From: Silanimonas sp021297925 | GTDB taxonomy: Bacteria > Pseudomonadota > Gammaproteobacteria > Xanthomonadales > Xanthomonadaceae | NCBI GenBank assembly: GCA_027532825.1 | Contig: JAPZTL010000004.1 | Span: 248,001-312,000 of the forward strand | DNA: 64,000 bases | Direction of reading: 5' to 3' | Made by a program: the position numbers and the translations under genes | Notes under the pieces: generated by a model | The model's database searches: none | Seen by the model: the letters and a program-made list of their open reading frames with translations, nothing else | Told to the model about the DNA's origin: nothing | Part shown: positions 57,386 through 64,000 of the stretch, one piece after another | How the letters are laid out: every line of letters begins with the position of its first letter | How positions within the stretch are numbered: the first letter of the stretch is position 1

Positions 57386-59416
57386 TCAGAGGGCGTCCCA
57401 GCCTGGGCGGGGCCTGAAGCGTTCGCCGTGCTTGGCCGCCAGCGCCTCCAGTCGTGCCTTGAGCTTGGCCGGGCCTTCGGCCCAGGCGTGGCTGATGGGG
57501 CCGCCGCGGAAGGGGGCAAAGCCGGTGCCGAAGATCACGCCGGCGTCCAGCAGGTCGGCGTCGGCCACCGTGCCGTCGGCGAGGCAGCTCACGGCCTCGT
57601 TGACCAGCGGCAGGATCAGGCGGTCCTCGAGATCGTCCGGCGCCTTGTAGCCGGCAGGCACCTCGGGCTTCACGGCCTTCCCGTCCTTCCACGCGTTGAG
57701 GCCCTGGCCGTCCTTCTTGCCGCGCTTGCCGTCTTCGACCACGAGCCCCTCGGGCAGCGGCTGGCCATGGAAGGCCGCCATGATCTTGCCGACGCTCGCG
57801 GCCACGTCCAGGCCCACGGTGTCGACCAACTCGATGGGGCCCATCGGCATGCCGAACTTCAGCGCGGCCTTGTCGATCACGGCGCCCGGCACGCCTTCCT
57901 TGAACAGCAGGATCGCCTCCTGCATGTAGGGCGCGAGGATGCGGTTGACGAGGAAGCCCGGCGTGCCCGCCACCGGCACCGGCAGCTTGTCGATGGCCTT
58001 GCAGAACGCGGCGAGGCGACGCGTGGTCTCGGCGTCGAGGCCATCGTGCTGGACGATCTCCACCAGCGGCATCAGCGCCACCGGGTTGAAGAAATGCAGG
58101 CCGGCGAAGCGCGCGGGGTCGGTGCGGCCCTCGCGCAGGATTTCCAGCGCGATGGAGCTGGTATTGGTGGCGAGGATGGCGCCGGGCTTCAGGGTTTCCT
58201 CGGCCTTCTTGAACAGCGCGTGCTTGGCCTCGGCGTTCTCGAAGATGGCCTCGATCACGAGATCGGCTTTGGCCACGCCGGCACCGTCGACATCCGCCTG
58301 CAGGCGGGCGCGGGTCTCGGCGCGCTTGGCCTCGTCCTTGATCTTCTTGGCGTAGAACTCGTCGGCGCGCTTCAGGGCCGGCTCGATGAACTTCATCTCG
58401 CGGTCCTGCAGCGTGACCGTGAAGCCGCGGAAGGCGGCCCACGCCGCGATGTCGCCGCCCATCACGCCGGCGCCGACCACGTGCACGTGCTGGATCCCAT
58501 GGTCTTTCCCACCCAGCCCCTTGAGCCGCTCCATCAGCAGGAACACGCGCACGAGGTTCATTGCCGTCGGCCCGGTGGCGAGCTTCGAGACGGCCTTGGC
58601 TTCGGCCATCAGCGCCTTGCTGACGTTCGCGACGCCGTTGCGGCGCCAGGCTTCGATCATCGCGAAGGGGGCGGGGTAGTGCTCCTTGCGGGCCTTCCGC
58701 ACCACCTGCTTGACCATCATGTTGGCGAGCACCTGGCGCGCCGGCCAAGTGTTGGTGGCCCAGGCCGTGAGGCGCTGCTTCAGCGGGCGCAACGTGCCTT
58801 TCTTCGCCAGCTCGATGGCGGCATCTTCCAGCAGCGGGCCTTCGACGACCTTGTCGACGAGGCCGATGGTGCGGGCCTGCGAGGCGCGCAGGCCGCGGCC
58901 GGTCAGCATCAGGTCGAAGGCGGCCGGGGCGCCGAGCAGCTTCGGCGCGCGCACGCTGCCACCCCAGCCCGGGTAGATGCCCAGCTTCACTTCCGGCAGG
59001 CCGATGCGGGTGTTGTCGGCGCTGCTGGCCACGCGGTAGCGGCAGGCCAGCGAGAGCTCCGTGCCGCCGCCCATGCAGTGGCCGTGGATGGCCGCCACGG
59101 TGGGGAAGGGCAGCTTGCTGATGCGGTCGAACAGCAGCTGGCCGGAGCGGATCCAGTCGAAGGTCTCGCCGCGGGCGTGGATCGCCTCGAAGCCCTTGAT
59201 GTCGGCGCCCGGGATGAAGCCGGCCTTCTTGCCGGAGATGAAGACCACGCCCTTCGGCTTCTCGATGGCGAGGCGTTCCACCAGCGAGGCAAGCTCGTCG
59301 AGCACGCCGCGCGAGAGGGCGTTGACGTTCTGGTCGGCGCGGTCGAGCGTGAGTACGACGATGCCGTCGCCGCGATGCTGGGGGCGCCAGTGCTGGAGCC
59401 GGAGTCCTTCGAACAT
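57386..59416 (-). CDS. Bifunctional enoyl-CoA hydratase / 3-hydroxyacyl-CoA dehydrogenase (FadB/FadJ-like)
   Basis: This 676-residue enzyme runs two beta-oxidation steps. The N-terminal crotonase domain has GFIPGADIKG and both hydratase glutamates, Glu120 (GGGTELSLACRY) and Glu142 (GLPEVKLGIYPGWGG). The dehydrogenase half has the NAD motif VVGAGVMGGDIAAW (about residues 313-326) and the catalytic His in LHFFNPVALMPLVE. No thiolase (fadA/fadI) lies within the window, so it is split from its partner. The ATG at 59416 (MFEGLRLQHW) is favoured over a GTG-like frame extension. Confidence 0.9.
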   Translation of the reverse strand: MFEGLRLQHWRPQHRGDGIVVLTLDRADQNVNALSRGVLDELASLVERLAIEKPKGVVFISGKKAGFIPGADIKGFEAIHARGETFDWIRSGQLLFDRISKLPFPTVAAIHGHCMGGGTELSLACRYRVASSADNTRIGLPEVKLGIYPGWGGSVRAPKLLGAPAAFDLMLTGRGLRASQARTIGLVDKVVEGPLLEDAAIELAKKGTLRPLKQRLTAWATNTWPARQVLANMMVKQVVRKARKEHYPAPFAMIEAWRRNGVANVSKALMAEAKAVSKLATGPTAMNLVRVFLLMERLKGLGGKDHGIQHVHVVGAGVMGGDIAAWAAFRGFTVTLQDREMKFIEPALKRADEFYAKKIKDEAKRAETRARLQADVDGAGVAKADLVIEAIFENAEAKHALFKKAEETLKPGAILATNTSSIALEILREGRTDPARFAGLHFFNPVALMPLVEIVQHDGLDAETTRRLAAFCKAIDKLPVPVAGTPGFLVNRILAPYMQEAILLFKEGVPGAVIDKAALKFGMPMGPIELVDTVGLDVAASVGKIMAAFHGQPLPEGLVVEDGKRGKKDGQGLNAWKDGKAVKPEVPAGYKAPDDLEDRLILPLVNEAVSCLADGTVADADLLDAGVIFGTGFAPFRGGPISHAWAEGPAKLKARLEALAAKHGERFRPRPGWDAL

Positions 59417-59515
59417 GGGCTGACCGTACGGGTGGGTAGGGTATTGGGCCCGTATCATCCGGGCTGTACTTTCCCCGGGTCAAATCGTGCCGCCCGTCCT
59501 CGGCCGGCACCCCGC

Positions 59516-59543
59516 GGAACTTTTCCGCCGGGCGGCGGTCTGT
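59516..59543 (+). promoter_or_regulatory. Sigma-E-type promoter in front of rpoE
   Basis: GGAACTT (59516-59522), 16 bases and TCTGT (59539-59543) match the E. coli sigma-E elements GGAACTT and TCTGA at the right spacing, with one mismatch. Transcription would start about 50 bases before the rpoE ATG. This fits positive autoregulation of the operon. Confidence 0.65.
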
Positions 59544-59597
59544 GTCGCGTCCCCCGCGGCCGTCCGGCGCCCCAAGCGCAGCAGGAGCAGGCCCGGA

Positions 59598-60176
59598 ATG
59601 GGCGAAGACCTCAACGACCTCGATCTCGTCCGACGCGTCCAGTCCGGTGATCGCAATGCCTACGACCTGCTCGTCCGCAAGTACCAGTACCGCATCGCGG
59701 CCCTGGTGCGTCGCTATATCCGCGACGAGGCCGAGGCCGAGGACGTGGTGCAGGAGGCCTTCGTCCGCGCCTGGCGCGCCCTGCCGCAGTTCCGCGGCGA
59801 CGCCCAGTTCTACACCTGGCTCTACAGGATCGCCGTGAACACCGCGAAGAACCATCTCGCCAGCCTTGGCCGCCGCCCGGCCACGGAGGACATCGACGAC
59901 GGGGAGTCCGGCGCCGTGCGCGAGGCCGAGCGCCTGCATGACGGCGATACCCCCGAGCAGGAGGCGCTGCGCGGCGAGATGGAACGCACCGTCCTCGCCG
60001 CCGTGGACGCCCTCGCGCCGGAGCTCCGCGAGGCCCTGACCCTGCGCGAGGTCGAGGGGCTCAGCTACGACGACATCGCGGCCCGCATGGGCTGCCCCAT
60101 CGGCACCGTGCGCTCGCGCATTTTCCGCGCCCGCGAGGCCATCGACCAGCAACTCCGCGATCTGGTGCAGCCATGA
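59598..60176 (+). CDS. rpoE: RNA polymerase sigma factor RpoE (sigma-E)
   Basis: This 192-residue ECF sigma factor directs the envelope-stress response. Region 2 reads DRNAYDLLVRKYQYRIAALV, then DVVQEAFVRAWRALPQF and FYTWLYRIAVNTAKN. Region 4 ends GLSYDDIAARMGCPIGTVRSRIFRARE. A GGAG lies about 15 bases before the ATG. It overlaps rseA by ATGA. Confidence 0.96.
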   Translation: MGEDLNDLDLVRRVQSGDRNAYDLLVRKYQYRIAALVRRYIRDEAEAEDVVQEAFVRAWRALPQFRGDAQFYTWLYRIAVNTAKNHLASLGRRPATEDIDDGESGAVREAERLHDGDTPEQEALRGEMERTVLAAVDALAPELREALTLREVEGLSYDDIAARMGCPIGTVRSRIFRAREAIDQQLRDLVQP

Positions 60177-60790
60177 CGATGCCCCCCGCGACCGACGATT
60201 TCCGCGAACAGATGAGCGCCTGGCACGATGGTGCGCTGGCGCCGGAGGCGGCCCGTTTCGTCGCCCGGCGCGTGCTGTCCGACGCGTCGTTGCGCGACGA
60301 GGTTTCGCGCTGGCAGCTGGCGGGCGATGTCCTCCGTCGACGCGCCGTGGCGCGGCCGCCTTCGGATCTGGCAGCGCGCGTGGCGTCGGCGCTGGACCGC
60401 GAGGCCGCCGAGTCCCGGCCGGTGGTCGTCCGCGCCCCGCGCTGGGCCGCGGCAGCGGTCCTCGTCGTCGCCGTCGGCGGGCTCGTGGGCGTCCTCCGCC
60501 CGGACGAGCCCTCGACGGCGGCCGCGACCGCGGCCCGGGCGGACGTCCGGCTCCCCGTGCGAGCGATCCGGCCGGCCCCGGTGCCGACGCCGGTCGTCGT
60601 GCCGCCCTGGGCGGCCTCCCCGGCGGAGTCCGTGGCCCATGTCGTCCCCGAACTGATGCGGGCCCCGCAGCCGACGCCCGAGCAGCTCGCGCCCTTGCCG
60701 GCCGTCGATGTCCCGGCTCGTCCTTGGCCGCGGGGCGCCGGCCACGACCCGTACGTCGTCGATTACCGGTCGCCACCGCCCGGGCGTTGA
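60173..60790 (+). CDS. rseA: Anti-sigma-E factor RseA
   Basis: This 205-residue membrane protein binds RpoE. The cytoplasmic domain (residues 1-90) contains REQMSAWHDGALAPEAARFVARRVL and WQLAGDVLRRR, as in RseA. One transmembrane helix is near residues 91-108 (WAAAAVLVVAVGGLVGVL). The periplasmic part is Pro/Ala/Arg-rich with little order. The ATG at 60173 overlaps the rpoE stop; a second ATG two codons later is possible. There is no rseB next to it. Confidence 0.88.
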   Translation: MTMPPATDDFREQMSAWHDGALAPEAARFVARRVLSDASLRDEVSRWQLAGDVLRRRAVARPPSDLAARVASALDREAAESRPVVVRAPRWAAAAVLVVAVGGLVGVLRPDEPSTAAATAARADVRLPVRAIRPAPVPTPVVVPPWAASPAESVAHVVPELMRAPQPTPEQLAPLPAVDVPARPWPRGAGHDPYVVDYRSPPPGR

Positions 60791-60841
60791 CCGCCCCGCG
60801 TTCTCCGTTCCTTTCTGTTCCCGATACCCGTTGAGGATTCC

Positions 60842-62296
60842 ATGCGATCGACCCGCAGCCCGTTGATCTTGCTCGCCACGGCCACGCTCTTCGCGGGCGT
60901 GGTCGTCGCGCAGGCACCGGACATAGCGCCGCCCAGCGCCGCGCCGCGCGCGCCGCTGGTGCAACTCCCCGACTTCACCGCGCTCGTCGACCAGGTGACG
61001 CCGTCGGTGGTCAACATCGAGGCCAGCAGCGAAGGCCCCCGTCGGGACGCCGACGCCAAGGCGGATCCGCGCATGGAGGAACTGCCGGAAATCTTCCGCC
61101 GCTTCATCGGCCCGGGCATGCCGCAGCCGGCGCCGCGTGGTGGCGTCTCGACGGGCACGGGCTTCGTCACGAGTGCGGACGGCTACATCATCACCAACCA
61201 CCATGTGATCGACGGCGCCGACAAGGTGATCGTCCGGTTCAATGACCGCCGTGAGCTGGAGGCCAAGGTCATCGGCTCCGATGCGCTGTCGGACATCGCC
61301 GTCCTCAAGGTGGAGGCGAGCGGCCTTTCGCCGGTGCGCATCGGCGACGCGCGCGGCCTGAAGCCCGGCCAGTGGGTCGTGGCCATCGGCTCGCCCTTCG
61401 GCTTCGATTACTCCGTGACCGCCGGCGTCGTGTCCGGCGTGAATCGCCGGAGCCTCGACCCCGGCCAACAGTACGTGCCCTTCATCCAGACCGACGTTGC
61501 GATCAACCGCGGCAACTCGGGCGGTCCGCTGCTGAACACGCGCGGCGAAGTCGTGGGCGTCAATTCGCAGATCTACAGCAACACCGGCGGGTTCATCGGC
61601 GTGAGCTTCGCCATCCCGATCGACGTGGCGATGAACACCGCCCGCCAGCTGCGTGAGAGTGGCGAAGTCCGTCGCGGCGTGCTTGGCGTGCAGATCGGCC
61701 AGGTCACGCGCGACCTCGCCCAGGAGCTCAAGCTGCCGCGCCCGGTCGGTGCCTTCGTCAACAGCGTCAATACCGGCAGCGCCGCCGACAAGGCCGGCGT
61801 CCGGCCGGGCGACGTCATCGTCGCGTTCAATGGCCGCGAAGTGCTCAACGCGTCGGACCTGCCGCCGCAGGTGGGCGTGCTCCCGCCGGGCAGCCGCGCC
61901 ACCCTGACGGTGCAGCGCGCGGGCCAGCGTCGCGACTTCGTCGTGGTCCTCGATGCGCTGGACGGTGCGACGGCCGCCGCGACCCCCACGCCGCCCCGAC
62001 CGGCCGCCGCCCCGGCCAATGCCCTCGGCCTCGTCGTCGAGCCGGTGGACGCCGCGACCCGACAGAAGCTCGGACTCGCCGCGGGCGAGGGCGTCCGGCT
62101 GGCCCGGATCGGGTCGGCCTTGGCCCGCCAGGCCGGCCTGAATCCGGGGGACGTGGTCCTCGCCGTGAACGGCACGGACGTGGCGACCCCGCAGGCTTTC
62201 GACCAAGCCCTGGCCAAGGTGAAGAGCGGTGAGCGACTGCGGCTGCTCGTCCGCAACGCCAGCAGCACGGGCTTCGTGGACCTGCCGATGCCCTGA
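60842..62296 (+). CDS. mucD: Periplasmic serine endoprotease MucD (DegP-like)
   Basis: This 484-residue HtrA protease degrades misfolded envelope proteins. A signal peptide spans residues 1-24 (LLATATLFAGVVVAQA). The trypsin-like domain has His121 (YIITNHHVID), Asp151 (LSDIAVLK) and Ser226 (NRGNSGGPLL). Two PDZ domains follow at about 285-370 and 390-480. It is the third gene of the rpoE operon, 51 bases after rseA, and so part of the response it serves. Confidence 0.95.
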   Translation: MRSTRSPLILLATATLFAGVVVAQAPDIAPPSAAPRAPLVQLPDFTALVDQVTPSVVNIEASSEGPRRDADAKADPRMEELPEIFRRFIGPGMPQPAPRGGVSTGTGFVTSADGYIITNHHVIDGADKVIVRFNDRRELEAKVIGSDALSDIAVLKVEASGLSPVRIGDARGLKPGQWVVAIGSPFGFDYSVTAGVVSGVNRRSLDPGQQYVPFIQTDVAINRGNSGGPLLNTRGEVVGVNSQIYSNTGGFIGVSFAIPIDVAMNTARQLRESGEVRRGVLGVQIGQVTRDLAQELKLPRPVGAFVNSVNTGSAADKAGVRPGDVIVAFNGREVLNASDLPPQVGVLPPGSRATLTVQRAGQRRDFVVVLDALDGATAAATPTPPRPAAAPANALGLVVEPVDAATRQKLGLAAGEGVRLARIGSALARQAGLNPGDVVLAVNGTDVATPQAFDQALAKVKSGERLRLLVRNASSTGFVDLPMP

Positions 62297-62307
62297 CCCG
62301 GGAGGCC

Positions 62308-62332
62308 GGGGCGGCCCTTCACGGGCCGTCCC
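62308..62332 (+). terminator. Strong hairpin between mucD and lepA
   Basis: GGGGCGGCCC, loop TTCAC, GGGCCGTCCC (one G-T pair). No T run follows, so it may pause or protect RNA rather than terminate. Confidence 0.4.
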
Positions 62333-62400
62333 GGGAGCCGGGCAAGTCGGCGTGCGATACTAGTGCGTTGACCTCGCGCGCTTCCGAACCCGGCCTTTCC

Positions 62401-64000
62401 ATGCAGCACATCCGCAACTTCTCCATCATCGCCCACGTCGACCACGGCAAGTCGACGCTGGCCGACCGCATCATCCAGATCTGCGGCGGCCTCGAGGAAC
62501 GCGAGATGGAGGCCCAGGTGCTCGACTCGAACCCGATCGAGCGCGAGCGCGGCATCACCATCAAGGCGCAGTCGGTCTCCCTCCCGTACACCGCGAAGGA
62601 CGGGCAGACCTACCAGCTCAACTTCATCGATACCCCCGGCCACGTCGATTTCAGCTACGAAGTCAGTCGCTCGCTGGCGGCCTGCGAGGGCGCACTGCTC
62701 GTGGTCGACGCCGCGCAGGGTGTCGAGGCGCAGTCGGTCGCGAACTGCTACACCGCGGTCGAACAGGGCCTCGAGGTGGTTCCGGTGCTGAACAAGATCG
62801 ACCTGCCCACCGCCGACATCGAGCGCGCCAAGCGCGAGATCGAGGCCGTGATCGGCATCGACGCCGAGGACGCGGTGGCGATCTCGGCCAAGACCGGCCT
62901 GAACGTGCGCGACGTGCTCGAGGCCATCGTGGCGCGCATCCCGCCGCCGACCGTCGGCGACACCGACAAGCTGCAGGCCCTGATCATCGACTCGTGGTTC
63001 GACAACTACCTCGGCGTGGTCTCGCTCATCCGGGTCATGCAGGGCGAGATCCGCAAGGGCGACAAGATCCTCGTGATGTCGACCGGTCGCGTGCACGAAG
63101 TCGACAGCGTCGGCGTGTTCACGCCGAAGCGGAAGATCAAGGACGCCCTGCTGCCGGGCGAGGTGGGCTTCCTCACGGCATCGATCAAGGACGTCCACGG
63201 TGCCCCCGTGGGCGACACCCTGACCTCGGCCAAGGACCCTGCCGCGAAGCCGCTGCCCGGCTTCCAGACCATGCAGCCGCGCGTGTTCGCCGGCCTGTTC
63301 CCCACCGCGGCGGACGACTACCCGGCGCTGCGCGAGGCGCTGGAGAAGCTTCGCCTCAACGATGCCGCCCTGCAGTTCGAGCCGGAAAGCTCGGAAGCCA
63401 TGGGCTTCGGCTTCCGCTGCGGTTTCCTTGGCATGCTGCACATGGAGATCGTGCAGGAGCGGCTCGAGCGCGAGTACGACCTCGACCTCGTCACGACGGC
63501 GCCGACGGTGGTCTACGAGCTGGTTCAGACCGACGGCACGGTGGCCAAGCTCGACAACCCCGCGCGCCTGCCGCCGGCCAACAAGGTCGAGGAGATCCGC
63601 GAGCCGATCATCCGCGCCAACATCCTCACCCCCGAGGAGTACATCGGCAACATCATCAAGCTGTGCGAGGAGAAGCGCGGCAGCCAGATCGGCATCACCT
63701 ACCTGGGCAGCCAGGTGCAGATCGCCTACGAACTGCCGATGGCCGAGGTGGTGCTCGACTTCTTCGACCGCCTGAAGTCGGTGTCGCGCGGCTACGCCTC
63801 GCTGGACTACCACTTCCTGCGCTTCGAGGGCGGCCCGTTCGTGCGCGTCGACGTGCTGATCAACGGCGACAAGGTCGACGCGATGTCGATGATCCTGCAC
63901 CGCACGCAGGCCGAGCGCCGCGGCCGCGACCTCTGCGAACGGATGCGCGAGCTGATCCCGCGGCAGATGTTCGACGTGGCGATCCAGGCCGCCATCGGCT
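62401..64000 (+). CDS. lepA: Elongation factor 4 (LepA), 3-prime truncated by the window edge
   Basis: The first 533 of about 600 codons are present. EF4 is a translational GTPase that back-translocates or remodels stalled ribosomes. G1 is AHVDHGKST (residues 11-19), G2 lies in RERGITIKAQ, G3 is DTPGHVDF, G4 is NKIDLP and G5 is ISAKTGLNV. The LepA-specific C-terminal domain is underway at the edge (SLDYHFLRFEGG, HRTQAERRGRDLCERM). The order rpoE-rseA-mucD-lepA is typical of xanthomonads and pseudomonads. Confidence 0.97.
   Translation, partial: MQHIRNFSIIAHVDHGKSTLADRIIQICGGLEEREMEAQVLDSNPIERERGITIKAQSVSLPYTAKDGQTYQLNFIDTPGHVDFSYEVSRSLAACEGALLVVDAAQGVEAQSVANCYTAVEQGLEVVPVLNKIDLPTADIERAKREIEAVIGIDAEDAVAISAKTGLNVRDVLEAIVARIPPPTVGDTDKLQALIIDSWFDNYLGVVSLIRVMQGEIRKGDKILVMSTGRVHEVDSVGVFTPKRKIKDALLPGEVGFLTASIKDVHGAPVGDTLTSAKDPAAKPLPGFQTMQPRVFAGLFPTAADDYPALREALEKLRLNDAALQFEPESSEAMGFGFRCGFLGMLHMEIVQERLEREYDLDLVTTAPTVVYELVQTDGTVAKLDNPARLPPANKVEEIREPIIRANILTPEEYIGNIIKLCEEKRGSQIGITYLGSQVQIAYELPMAEVVLDFFDRLKSVSRGYASLDYHFLRFEGGPFVRVDVLINGDKVDAMSMILHRTQAERRGRDLCERMRELIPRQMFDVAIQAAIG

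Noticed and set aside
57264..60917. Very long open frame (over 1200 codons) on the minus strand across the FadB/J-like and rpoE-rseA genes
   Set aside because: It is the out-of-phase mirror of real genes. The translation is Arg/Ala/Pro/Gly-rich without any domain, as expected in GC-rich DNA.

Overview
The window is a gene-dense, high-GC chromosomal segment that reads as a gammaproteobacterium of the order Xanthomonadales (Lysobacterales). The main reasons are a LexA operator of the TTAG-N6-TACTA type in front of lexA, a Kdo kinase (kdkA) beside a heptosyltransferase, the orders lexA-recA-recX-alaS-csrA, rpmF-fabH-fabD-fabG-acpP-fabF-pabB-pabC-mltG-tmk-holB-pilZ and rpoE-rseA-mucD-lepA, and frequent start codons that sit directly behind a -10 hexamer. 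This assignment is inference from motifs and gene order; no database was searched. No prophage, transposon, integrase, CRISPR array or defence island was seen. Almost everything is housekeeping.

Layout. 1-6361: mutS (5-prime end only), pncC, the SOS regulator lexA, recA-recX, alaS and csrA. 6404-7372: seven tRNA genes. 7473-14045: protein quality control (tig, clpP, clpX, lon), hupB and two tRNAs. 14112-21674: ppiD, fabI, and the mltD-gloB-methyltransferase-rnhA-dnaQ block, closed by a PP2C phosphatase. 21802-24853: tRNA-Ser, a DUF6165 gene, and an LPS-core group (heptosyltransferase, Kdo kinase, metallo-beta-lactamase-fold protein). 24980-28486: the SRP RNA and a tRNA-Ser on the minus strand, then dnaX-ybaB-recR and a HIT protein. 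28488-34941: a minus-strand envelope module moxR-DUF58-transglutaminase-Slp lipoprotein, a divergent membrane glycosyltransferase and a small membrane protein. 35095-45769: yceD-rpmF and the fatty-acid/folate/replication run ending in pilZ. 45787-50057: a small membrane protein, tesB, an AmpD-like amidase and the fused rlmKL. 50074-59416: the more accessory part, with an exported Cys-rich protein, a PmtA-like methyltransferase, a secreted alpha-amylase, the potFGHI-type polyamine importer and a FadB/FadJ-like beta-oxidation enzyme. 59598-64000: the envelope-stress operon rpoE-rseA-mucD and the start of lepA.

How the genes work together. DNA repair and replication are over-represented (mutS, lexA, recA, recX, rnhA, dnaQ, dnaX, recR, holB). 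Type II fatty-acid synthesis is nearly complete (fabD, H, G, F, I and acpP), and beta-oxidation and thioesterase genes lie further on. Envelope upkeep runs through the window: lytic enzymes mltD, mltG and an amidase; LPS core enzymes; periplasmic folding and proteolysis by PpiD and MucD; and sigma-E control.

The observations most worth checking are: an in-frame amber codon that cuts 35 otherwise well-coding codons off the metallo-beta-lactamase-fold gene; a set of promoters that point to leaderless mRNAs; a close match to the sigma-E promoter in front of rpoE; and two divergent gene pairs whose start codons overlap on a CATG. I did not find evidence for an undescribed multi-gene system.
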